Assembly: GCF_036013525.1 (NCBI RefSeq)
Contig: NZ_CP107853.1
Span: forward strand, 9,052,001-9,116,000
Direction of reading: 5' to 3'
Origin: Nonomuraea sp. NBC_00507
GTDB lineage: Bacteria; Actinomycetota; Actinomycetes; Streptosporangiales; Streptosporangiaceae
DNA: 64,000 bases
Made by a program: the position numbers and the translations under genes. Position 1 is the stretch's first letter, and the number at the start of each line of letters is the position of its first letter. Positions 53,528 through 60,920 of the stretch are shown here, piece by piece. A model generated the notes under the pieces. The model saw only the letters and a program-made list of their open reading frames with translations. It searched no databases and was not told where the DNA came from.

Positions 53528-54622
53528 GTGGTGACCCATCCCTTGGCAGCGACGACACACGACGCGACCCTCGGCGACATCCACGCCGCGGCCCTGGAGT
53601 CGTTGCCGCTCGACGTGCACGACTATCTCGAGGGCGGCGCCGGCGAGGAGTGGACGTTACGCAGGAACCGGGAGGCGTTCGCCGAATGGGGCTTCGTACC
53701 CCGGCTCATGAGCGGACGGCCGACCCCCGATCTCCGGACGGTCTTCATGGGCGTGCCACTCCGCATGCCGATCCTGACCGGTCCGTTCGGCGTCGACACC
53801 CTGTTCCATCCGGAAGGCCAGAAGGCCGTCGCCCGCGCCGCCGCCCGATCGGGCATCTCAGGGATGGCCCCCGAAGCGGGCTCGTACTCCTACGCCGAGG
53901 TACGCCGTGCGGCCCCCGACGGCATGGCCTTCGGGCAACTCCACCCCGTCGGTTCGGAGGACGCCTTCATCCGCCGCCTGGCGCACTTCGAGGACTGCGG
54001 CTTCCGCGCGCTCGTGGTCACGTGCGACACACCGACGGCCGGCTGGCGGGAACGCAACCGCCGCAACGGTTACACCCCTCCGCACGCCGTCACCGGCGGC
54101 AACTTCACCGGCGGCGAAGGCACGGGCGACGCCTTCGCCGACCTCTTCGGCGGCTCCGGCCCCGCCTGGACCTGGGAGAAGCTGGCCCGCCTCATGAGCG
54201 GGACGAGCCTGCCCTGGATGGCCAAGGGCATCACCACCGTCCCCGACGCCGAGGCCGCCATCGCCGCGGGAGCGAGCGCCATCGGTGTGTCCAACCATGG
54301 AGGCCGCCAGCTCGACGGCCTCCCGGCAGCGCTTGACGTACTCCCCGAGATCGCCGACGCGGTGGGCGGCCGCGCGCAGATCGCCTTCGACAGCGGGGTC
54401 CGCCGGGGGTCCGACGTGGTCAAGGCGCTCGCGCTCGGCGCGGACGTGGTCGTGCTCGGCCGCCTGGCCATCTACGGCCTGATCGCCGACGGCGAAGCCG
54501 GCGTGACGAGAGTCCTCGGCCTCCTGAGCGGGGAGATGGCGAACATCCTGACACTTCTCGGCTGCGCCGCCCTCACAGACCTCGATCGGGGCTTCCTGCG
54601 TCCCCTCCGCCAGAGCCGATGA
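53528..54622 (+). CDS. FMN-dependent alpha-hydroxy-acid oxidase (lactate monooxygenase-like)
   Basis: 364 residues. MPILTGPFGVDTLFHPEGQK near 78-97, TCDTPTAGWRERNRRNGY near 160, the FMN/substrate Lys in WMAKGITTVPDAEAA near 230, and the catalytic His with Arg in VSNHGGRQLDGLPA near 256-269 are conserved. The family oxidises L-2-hydroxy acids such as L-lactate. Two GTG codons (53528 and 53531) follow an AAGGAG site. It ends 34 bp from the convergent aminotransferase gene. Confidence 0.9.
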   Translation: MVTHPLAATTHDATLGDIHAAALESLPLDVHDYLEGGAGEEWTLRRNREAFAEWGFVPRLMSGRPTPDLRTVFMGVPLRMPILTGPFGVDTLFHPEGQKAVARAAARSGISGMAPEAGSYSYAEVRRAAPDGMAFGQLHPVGSEDAFIRRLAHFEDCGFRALVVTCDTPTAGWRERNRRNGYTPPHAVTGGNFTGGEGTGDAFADLFGGSGPAWTWEKLARLMSGTSLPWMAKGITTVPDAEAAIAAGASAIGVSNHGGRQLDGLPAALDVLPEIADAVGGRAQIAFDSGVRRGSDVVKALALGADVVVLGRLAIYGLIADGEAGVTRVLGLLSGEMANILTLLGCAALTDLDRGFLRPLRQSR

Positions 54623-54655
54623 AAGACGAGCCTGACCACTGCCCAGCACAGCACC

Positions 54656-55870
54656 TCATGCGGCGAGGACCTTCGCCAGGGCCTCGGCGATGTGGGCGGC
54701 GCCGGCGGGGCTGTCCATGAGCATCGGCTGGCGGACCCAGAGCACCTCGCGGGACGCGGCGTCGGCGGCCGGGCAGGGTTCCGCCCGGGCGCCGGCCTCG
54801 GTCAGCGCCGGCATGGTGCCGAGCGGCGGGTAGCCGCCGTCGAGCGGGACGCCCTCGGCCTCCATCGCAGCCAGCAGGAACGACCGGTCGAACGGTACGT
54901 GGAGGCGCAGCATGAGCAGGTGCCGGGAGTCGCGGGTGGTGCCAGGCGGCTGCGGGACCAGCGTCACCGGCGCCACCGTGGTGCCCGGCGATCGCGGCAG
55001 CGCCGCGCCGTCGTGGCTCGCGGGCATCGGGATCGACGCAAGCTCTCGTTCGACGGCCGCGGCGAAGGCGTTCCTGTGGTCGATCTCCTCGTCGAGGCGG
55101 TCCAGCCAGGGCAGCAGGAGCGCGGCCTGGATCTCGGTCAGGCGCAGGTTCCAGCCGACGCTGGGGTGGCCGTACCAGGCGCCGTCCAGCGTGCGGCCCA
55201 GGTTGCAGACCGACCAGATGGCCGCGTGGACGGCCTGGTCGCGGCAGACGATGAGGCCGCCCTCCCCCGCCGTCATCGCCTTGCTGGATTGGAAGCTGTA
55301 GACGCCGGCGTCCCCGAGCCCGCCGATGGGGCGGCCTCGGTACGTGGCGCCGTGCGCTTGGGCCGCGTCCTCCACCATGGCCAGGCCGTGCCGTGCGGCC
55401 ACCGCGTTCAGCGCGTCCATGTCCGCAGGGCTGCCGGCCAGGTGCACCGGGATGATCGCGGCCGTGCGCGAGGTAACGGCCGCCTCCGTCGCGGACGCGG
55501 ACAGATGCAGATCCACCGGGTCGACGTCGGCGATCACCGGGGTGGCGCCGGCGAGCAGGACGGCCGTGGCGGTGGCGACGAACGTGTACGCCGGGACGAT
55601 CACCTCGTCGCCCGGCCCGACGCCCAGGCCGCGTAGCGCGGCGAACAGGCCGAGGGTGGCGTTGCCGACGGCGATGCCGTACGCGACGCCGGAGCGGCGC
55701 GCGAACGCGGCGGTCAGGTCCGCGCAGGCCGAGCCGCCCTGTGTGGCGCCCCAGTGGCCGCTTTCCAGCACGGCGGTGACGAGCTCGCGCTGGGCCGCGT
55801 CCAGCGGTGGCGGCCACGATGGCCAGGGGGCGGTGCGCACGGGCGTGCCGCCGTTGACGGCGAGGGTCAT
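54656..55870 (-). CDS. DegT/DnrJ/EryC1/StrS family aminotransferase
   Basis: 404 residues. GGTPVRTAPWPSWPPPL at the N-terminus, PAYTFVATATAVLLAGATPV near 92, VEDAAQAHGATYRGRPIGGL near 157 and the PLP lysine in YSFQSSKAMTAGEGG near 190 are diagnostic. The family transaminates keto-sugars or, as AHBA synthase relatives, forms aromatics. It is the last gene of the leftward arm (propeller, degenerate amidohydrolase, amidohydrolase, aminotransferase), overlapping the amidohydrolase by 4 bp. It probably introduces or removes the amino group of the pathway's substrate. Confidence 0.9.
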   Translation of the reverse strand: MTLAVNGGTPVRTAPWPSWPPPLDAAQRELVTAVLESGHWGATQGGSACADLTAAFARRSGVAYGIAVGNATLGLFAALRGLGVGPGDEVIVPAYTFVATATAVLLAGATPVIADVDPVDLHLSASATEAAVTSRTAAIIPVHLAGSPADMDALNAVAARHGLAMVEDAAQAHGATYRGRPIGGLGDAGVYSFQSSKAMTAGEGGLIVCRDQAVHAAIWSVCNLGRTLDGAWYGHPSVGWNLRLTEIQAALLLPWLDRLDEEIDHRNAFAAAVERELASIPMPASHDGAALPRSPGTTVAPVTLVPQPPGTTRDSRHLLMLRLHVPFDRSFLLAAMEAEGVPLDGGYPPLGTMPALTEAGARAEPCPAADAASREVLWVRQPMLMDSPAGAAHIAEALAKVLAA

Positions 55871-56586
55871 GTGAGGCGTCCTTCCAGCACGCGGGCGAGA
55901 TTGCCGCCCTGAATGAGTGCCCGGTCGGCGTCGTCGAGCGGAGCGAGGGCGACACGGCCGAAGCCGATCCGCAGGTCGAGGAAGCAGGCGTCGGAGCCGT
56001 AGACGACGCGGTCGGCGCCGACCTGGGCGGCCAGGCGGGCGATCCATCGTCCGGTCATCTTGGAGCCGCAGATCTCGAGGAGGACGTTCGGGTGCTCGCG
56101 GATCAGCTCGGCGGCGCGGGCGAAGCCGTACGGCCAGAGCCCGGCGTGTCCGAGCAGCAGCGGTGTGCCGGGGTGGCGCCGCGCCACGGTGACGAACCGC
56201 TCGGGGTCGCTCCACGGCGAGTCGGTCTGGCCGTGGGCGAGCACGGGCAGGCCCAGCTCCCAGACGGGGTCGTAGCGGCGGTCGTCGAGAGGGCACTGAT
56301 GCACATCGGGATGGATCTTGACGCCCCAGACGCCCTGGTCGGTGAGCCTGTTGCGCTGGTGGGGGTTGTAGACCTGCCACACGCCGAACCGGCCGGGGTG
56401 CCGCTCGGCCGCGGCGAAGGCCAGCCGGTTGCCCGCCTCGGCGTCGGGGCCGACGGCGAGCAGATGGCTGATGCCGATCGCGTCGATGCCGAGGCGGTCC
56501 ATCAGGGCGACCATGCCGGCGGCCGACTGGTCGGGGATGAGGAAGTCGGGCCAGGGACCGAGGTGGCCGTGCGCGTCGAGGATCAC
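55867..56586 (-). CDS. amidohydrolase-2 family enzyme (canonical metal site)
   Basis: 239 residues. The metal ligands of the amidohydrolase-2 TIM barrel are in place: DAHGH near 4-8, WGVKIHPD near 112, LAHGQTDS near 140, LLLGHAGLW near 163, and the catalytic Asp in VVYGSDACFLD near 207. It should hydrolyse or decarboxylate a small substrate in the cytosol. GTG start in a GTGA overlap with the upstream degenerate paralogue, and its stop overlaps the aminotransferase start. It is the counterpart of the enzyme at 60149. Confidence 0.85.
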   Translation of the reverse strand: MILDAHGHLGPWPDFLIPDQSAAGMVALMDRLGIDAIGISHLLAVGPDAEAGNRLAFAAAERHPGRFGVWQVYNPHQRNRLTDQGVWGVKIHPDVHQCPLDDRRYDPVWELGLPVLAHGQTDSPWSDPERFVTVARRHPGTPLLLGHAGLWPYGFARAAELIREHPNVLLEICGSKMTGRWIARLAAQVGADRVVYGSDACFLDLRIGFGRVALAPLDDADRALIQGGNLARVLEGRLT

Positions 56587-57251
56587 AGCAGGCTCCCTCC
56601 CGACGCGATCACGGCGACGTCGGCCTCCGGCAGTTCCAGGTGGTCGAGGAGGAAGCGGGGGCCGCAGTCGTCCATGACGGGGGCGCCGGTGCCGAACACC
56701 AGCCGTTCGGCGCCGAAGTGGCCGGCCAGCCACTCGACGCCGCGCTGGGTGTTGACCGTGCCGATCTCCAGCCACAGGTTCGGGATCGCGGTCATGAGCT
56801 CGGCGATCGCGCGCAGCCGCCGGTAGCCGGGGTTGAGCAGCAGGATGCGCTGCTCGGGCAGCTCTCTGGCGAGGGTGAGCAGGTGCCCTGGCGAGGTCTC
56901 CTCGAAGTCGATGGCCGCCGTCACGCCGAGCGCCGCCAGCCAGCGCAGGGCCGTCGGCCCGGTCAGCTCGAAGCGGTGCCGAGCCGGGCAGAGCCTGACC
57001 ATGGGCACGTCCCAGTCCGGCACCGGCTCGAAGGAATCGGGCAGCAGCACGGGGACCGGGACGAGCCGGGGGTCGTCGAGGCCGAGCAGCGCCTCGTTAC
57101 CGGCGCGGACGTCGGAGTGGAGGGCGAGGGTGTGGGTCACGTAAGCCTGGTGGATGCCGAGCCGGTCCATCTCCGGCCGCGGGTCCTCCGGCAGGTCGTC
57201 GAAGGGTACGGGGCCGATGAGCCGGTGGGCGTCCACGACGAGATCCGGCAT
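56583..57251 (-). CDS. degenerate amidohydrolase-like protein
   Basis: 222 residues with the outline of an amidohydrolase-2 barrel (VVDAHRLIGP at the start, LGIHQAYVTHTLALHSD near 33, LVFGTGAPVMDD near 190) but without the ligands: DxHxH reads DAHRL, the KxH segment is missing and the GSD motif is GTGA. It is therefore likely non-catalytic or altered. It sits between the propeller gene and the canonical amidohydrolase with 1-4 bp overlaps on both sides, so a joint complex is plausible. I infer the pseudoenzyme status from missing residues only. Confidence 0.7.
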   Translation of the reverse strand: MPDLVVDAHRLIGPVPFDDLPEDPRPEMDRLGIHQAYVTHTLALHSDVRAGNEALLGLDDPRLVPVPVLLPDSFEPVPDWDVPMVRLCPARHRFELTGPTALRWLAALGVTAAIDFEETSPGHLLTLARELPEQRILLLNPGYRRLRAIAELMTAIPNLWLEIGTVNTQRGVEWLAGHFGAERLVFGTGAPVMDDCGPRFLLDHLELPEADVAVIASGGSLL

Positions 57252-59239
57252 CAGCTGACGGTGAGGACCGGGCAGCTCGGGTCGAGGTCGATCCTGGCCA
57301 GGTGCCGGCCGCTCAGGGCCCACGCTTTCCAGGAGCCGGGCTCGAAGTGGAGCTGCGGGTTGGTGTACCACTCGTCGCCCAGGCCCGTGGCCAGGTGCGT
57401 GGCCTGGTCGCTCAGCTCGTAGGCGTTGCCGCCGCCGAAGAACGTGCTGACGAACACCTTGCCGCGGTGCGTGGTCAGCTCGCCGTACCCGGACAGCTTG
57501 CCCTGGTGCTTGACCGTCCTGGTGGCCAGGTCGAGGGCGATCCAGGCGCCGGAGTCGCGCTTGTACACGCCGTAGAGCAGGCCGCCGTGCACCTTGATGT
57601 CCTGGAAGGTACGGAAGCCGGGGACCGGGTCCACCTGCCACAGCACGGTGCGGGAGCGCAGGTCGAAGGCCGCGACGGACGCCGAGGTGTGCACCGGCGG
57701 GACACCGCCGCCGCCGAGCACGTCGCCGCCCAGGTAGACGACGCCGTTGCGGGCGTCCAGCGACAGGCTCATCAGGCTCTGACCGGGGATGACGCCCTTG
57801 TAGACGTCGATCTCGCCGGTGTCGGGGTCCACGATCGACAGGGCGCCTTCGAGCTTGGCGCCCAGCGGGGCGGAGGCGACCAGCAGCTTGTCGGTCACCG
57901 GGTCGTACTCGATGTCCCAGGGGCGCTGCTGGTCGTGTCCGAGGCGGCCGAGTCCGCGGATCTCGTCGGTGCGCAGGTCGATGGAGATGATCTGACCGCT
58001 GGGGTAGATGGCGGCGTAGATCTTGTTTCCGCGCCGCACGAGGTCTTTGGGCTCGCCCGGGACGCGGAGCCTGCGCTTGTGGCCGGTACGCAGGTCGCGT
58101 ACGTCCATGAAGAAGTGACCGCCGACGTAGACGGCTCGGCCGGGCACCAGCAGCATGCTCTGGGGCCGCTCAGGGCCGCTCGGCAGGCCGGCCTCGATCA
58201 GGTCGGTGAACTGCGACTCGCCGGTCCGCAGGTCCAGCGACCACATGCCGCCGCTGCCGGAGAAGCCGATCAGGGTGTCGTCGCCGGTGAGCGCGAGGCG
58301 CCTGGTCTCGTCGTCCTGCGACGGCGGGTCGGCGATCTTGGTGGGTGCCGGGTCGCCGGTGCGGTAGCGGTGGACGGCCCCGTCGGGGCGGGAGGTCCCG
58401 TAGACCGTGCCGTCGGCGGCCACGGTGAGCGCGTCCAGGCTCCCCGAGGCGAGGGGGACGTGCCGGGCGTCGGTGCCGTCCTTGCGCACGTCGATGAGCG
58501 TCTGGCCGCTGACCGCGAGGATCCGGTCGCCGTGCTCGGCGACCACCCCGATGCCCGACGGGCCCTGGGCCAGCTCCTTGACGGCGCCGGTCGTCCGGTC
58601 GATCGCGACGAGCTTGCCCTTGTCGAGCAGGCCCGCGTAGACGTTCTGGGCGTCGGCCGCCACCGTCCTGACGTACCGCTCGCCGGTGGCCAGCACTCCG
58701 AAGTCGCGTACCGCGCCGGTGGCCGGGACGTACTCCTTGACCCGGCCGTCCGGATAGGTGCCCGCGTAGAGGGTGCCGTCGGGGGCGGCGGCGAGCGCCC
58801 AGATGAAGCCGCCGTTCCTGCCCAAGGAGACCAGGTGTTCCGCCACATTGCCGCTGTTGTCCGGGTCGAAGCGGTAGAGGTCCGGGACGGGGTACGTGCC
58901 GACGTAGACCTTGCCGCCCGACACGGCCGTGGCCCAGCCGCCCTCCGGTTCCCCGGTCGCGGGGCCGTCGGGCAGGTGCACGCTCCTGACGACCTTCCGG
59001 GTGGCCAGGTCGATCTCGGCCAGCACGGGCGGCTTCTGGCCGCGCGTGACGACGAACGCCTTGCCCTCATGTACCACGGCGCCCACGATGGCCCCGGTCA
59101 CCGACGCCGGGCCGAACGTCTCCACCCGCGGCCCGGCACACGAGGCCGCCTCTTCCGGAGTGGCCGCCTGGGCCGGAAGCGCTGATAGGAACAGGGTGGC
59201 GGCCAGAGCCGCGGACACCGCGAGGGGTTGACGCGGCAT
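57251..59239 (-). CDS. secreted beta-propeller protein (Sec signal)
   Basis: 662 residues. A Sec-type signal peptide ends near ALPAQA (residue 25). The remainder consists of repeated blade-like units such as VYVGTYPVPDLYRFDP, LYAGTYPDGRVKEYVPATG and VYAGLLDKGKLVAIDRTTG, giving a PQQ/YVTN-type propeller of at least seven blades, perhaps two propellers. It is clearly related to the protein at 60921 (shared YVRTVAAD...VYAG..LVAIDR pattern). No catalytic motif is evident; ligand binding or lyase activity are both possible. It is the first gene of the leftward arm, next to the GGTC-N2-GACC dyad. Confidence 0.82.
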   Translation of the reverse strand: MPRQPLAVSAALAATLFLSALPAQAATPEEAASCAGPRVETFGPASVTGAIVGAVVHEGKAFVVTRGQKPPVLAEIDLATRKVVRSVHLPDGPATGEPEGGWATAVSGGKVYVGTYPVPDLYRFDPDNSGNVAEHLVSLGRNGGFIWALAAAPDGTLYAGTYPDGRVKEYVPATGAVRDFGVLATGERYVRTVAADAQNVYAGLLDKGKLVAIDRTTGAVKELAQGPSGIGVVAEHGDRILAVSGQTLIDVRKDGTDARHVPLASGSLDALTVAADGTVYGTSRPDGAVHRYRTGDPAPTKIADPPSQDDETRRLALTGDDTLIGFSGSGGMWSLDLRTGESQFTDLIEAGLPSGPERPQSMLLVPGRAVYVGGHFFMDVRDLRTGHKRRLRVPGEPKDLVRRGNKIYAAIYPSGQIISIDLRTDEIRGLGRLGHDQQRPWDIEYDPVTDKLLVASAPLGAKLEGALSIVDPDTGEIDVYKGVIPGQSLMSLSLDARNGVVYLGGDVLGGGGVPPVHTSASVAAFDLRSRTVLWQVDPVPGFRTFQDIKVHGGLLYGVYKRDSGAWIALDLATRTVKHQGKLSGYGELTTHRGKVFVSTFFGGGNAYELSDQATHLATGLGDEWYTNPQLHFEPGSWKAWALSGRHLARIDLDPSCPVLTVS

Positions 59240-59273
59240 GGCCGCACCTCCACAAGAGCGTGTTGCCCAATTT

Positions 59274-59285
59274 TGGTCCAGACCG
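59274..59285. promoter_or_regulatory. DasR/HutC-like GntR operator candidate
   Basis: TGGTCCAGACCG contains the perfect dyad GGTC-CA-GACC, centred in the 82-bp spacer between the two divergent arms. It matches the GGTC-N2-GACC core known for the DasR-type (HutC subfamily) GntR regulators, which respond to amino-sugar phosphates. The flanking sequence is unusually AT-rich (CAATTTTGG), as expected for a promoter. No GntR gene lies in the window. Confidence 0.55.
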
Positions 59286-59321
59286 TAATGTGCTGAGCTT
59301 GATAAGTCAATGGAGGCGGTT

Positions 59322-60152
59322 GTGACGGCGTTCGACGCAAGCAAGCTGGTCGGCGAGCTCGAGGTGACTCTCGACGTGGATGTCCTGGTCGGCGCCTACC
59401 CGGACCGCGACGGCCCGCCGGGCACGCCCCGGTCGGTGCTGGACACCCTGGCCGCACACCGCATCCGGGTGGGTGCGGTCGCGTCCTTGCGTGCCGCCCT
59501 GTTCGACATGCGGTCGGGCAATGACGAGGTCCTGGCCATGGCCGCCGGCGACGACGCCGGGGACGACGCCGGGGACGACGCCGGGGACGACGCCGGGGAC
59601 GACGAGATCCTGGCCCTGGCGAGCGACGACGCCGAGACCGGCCGCGACCCGGCGGTCGTCCCGGTGGGGACCGTGGATCTGCGCGACCCCATCGGCGCCG
59701 TACGGGAGATCGACCGGCTCGCCGAGCTGGGCGTGAAGGCCATCAGGCTCTTCCCCGACGAGCAGGGCGTCGAGGCGGGATTTCCCTCGGTCCGCCACGT
59801 CGCCAGGAAGGCGGCCGGGCTCGGTCTCGTCGTGCTGACCGGCGGGGACGTGCGGCGCTTCTGGCAGCCGTTCTCCGGGCTGGACGCCAAGGTCGTCTTC
59901 CTCGACACCCACTTCTACCACTTGGGCGACTTCCTCGTCGTCGCCGCCGACGAGCCCGGCTTCCACACCTCGACCCGCCTGCTCAACTCCCCCGACGCGC
60001 TGGAGACCGTGCCGCCGGACCGGCTCCTGTACGGCTCCCGCACCCCTCACTACGAGCCCGTCGTCTCCCTGCTGCGCCTGGCGACGAGCGGGCTGAAGCC
60101 GGATGAGATCGCCGCCGTGGCGGGCGGCAACGCGAGGAGGCTGCTCGGATGA
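59322..60152 (+). CDS. degenerate amidohydrolase-like protein with AGDD repeats
   Basis: 276 residues. Barrel features recur (LGVKAIRLFPDEQGVEAGF near 142, LLYGSRTPHYEPV near 234, GGNARRLLG at the end) but the N-terminal HxH is DVDVLVG and the catalytic GSD reads GSRT, so the metal site is lost. Residues 75-94 contain five AGDD units encoded by 12-bp repeats. GTG 59322 follows GGAGG; ATG 59310 is less likely. It overlaps the canonical amidohydrolase by 4 bp. This repeats the pairing seen in the other arm. Confidence 0.7.
   Translation: MTAFDASKLVGELEVTLDVDVLVGAYPDRDGPPGTPRSVLDTLAAHRIRVGAVASLRAALFDMRSGNDEVLAMAAGDDAGDDAGDDAGDDAGDDEILALASDDAETGRDPAVVPVGTVDLRDPIGAVREIDRLAELGVKAIRLFPDEQGVEAGFPSVRHVARKAAGLGLVVLTGGDVRRFWQPFSGLDAKVVFLDTHFYHLGDFLVVAADEPGFHTSTRLLNSPDALETVPPDRLLYGSRTPHYEPVVSLLRLATSGLKPDEIAAVAGGNARRLLG
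59544..59603 (+). repeat. 5 x 12-bp in-frame tandem repeat (AGDD)
   Basis: GCCGGGGACGAC is repeated four times exactly (59556-59603) after one variant unit GCCGGCGACGAC (59544-59555). Because 12 is a multiple of three, copy-number change by strand slippage would keep the frame and only lengthen or shorten an acidic loop. Confidence 0.9.
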
Positions 60153-60877
60153 TCATCGACGTGCACGCCCACTGGGGCCCGTGGTTCTTCACCATGGACG
60201 TCGCCGGAGCCAACCTGACCGCCATGGACCGCTTCGGAATCAACCTGTCCATCGTCTCGGCCACCGAAGCGGTGATCTACGACGCCCCGGCGGGCAACCG
60301 GGCCCTGGCCGCGTGGCTGGACACCCAGGACCGCCACCTCGGATATGTCACCATCAATCCCCGCAGACCGGCCGACGCCGAGCGAGACCTGCGCGCATAC
60401 CTGCCCACCGGTAAGTTCGTCGGCGTCAAGATCCACACCGACTACACGCGATCGCCCGCCTCCTCGCCCCAGACGCGGGAGGCGCTGGCCATGGTCGCGG
60501 AGGCGGGCGTGCCCGCGCTCGTCCACACCTGGGGCGCCACGGTGCTGGACCTGGCCCAGACCTGCCTGGACACGCCAGGCCTGCGAGTCATCGCGGGACA
60601 CATGGGCGCCGACGGCTACGCCCATGCCATCGAGGCCGCGAACGCCTGCGACCGCCTCTACCTGGAGCCCTGCTACTCCCACGCCCCCGCCGGCCGCATC
60701 GCGCGGGTGGCGGCCGCCGTGGACCGCACACGACTGCTCTTCGGCACCGACTCGACCCTCATCGACCCGGCCTCGGCGTTCGGGGCGGTGGCGGCGGCGG
60801 ACCTCGACCCGGAGACGGCCGAGCTGGTCGCGTGGCGGAACGCCGCCCAGCTCTTCGATCTAGACATTACGGCCTAG
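60149..60877 (+). CDS. amidohydrolase-2 family enzyme (canonical metal site)
   Basis: 242 residues. Ligands are complete: DVHAHWGPW near 4-12, FVGVKIHTDYT near 90, PALVHTWGAT near 124, RVIAGHMGADG near 147 and LFGTDSTLIDP near 193. Close in layout to the enzyme at 55867 (both start with an Ile-rich strand and D-x-H-x-H and carry GNR-LA helices near 50). ATGA overlap with the degenerate partner upstream. Probably cytosolic hydrolase or decarboxylase; substrate unknown. Confidence 0.86.
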   Translation: MIIDVHAHWGPWFFTMDVAGANLTAMDRFGINLSIVSATEAVIYDAPAGNRALAAWLDTQDRHLGYVTINPRRPADAERDLRAYLPTGKFVGVKIHTDYTRSPASSPQTREALAMVAEAGVPALVHTWGATVLDLAQTCLDTPGLRVIAGHMGADGYAHAIEAANACDRLYLEPCYSHAPAGRIARVAAAVDRTRLLFGTDSTLIDPASAFGAVAAADLDPETAELVAWRNAAQLFDLDITA

Positions 60878-60882
60878 GCCGT
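60869..60882. promoter_or_regulatory. 14-bp perfect palindrome at gene end
   Basis: ACGGCCTAGGCCGT is perfectly self-complementary and covers the stop codon of the amidohydrolase, 38 bp before the next start. The surrounding ATT/TTAT makes it a good operator candidate for the downstream propeller gene, or the stem of a weak terminator without a loop. Confidence 0.4.
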
Positions 60883-60920
60883 TATACCGTGCGGCCAATC
60901 TCAACGAGGAGTGACCGCGA

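Noticed and set aside
54656..55870. DegT-type aminotransferase as sign of an antibiotic gene cluster
   Set aside because: No polyketide, peptide, glycosyltransferase or sugar-nucleotide genes accompany it; neighbours are hydrolases, a propeller and a transporter, pointing to catabolism.
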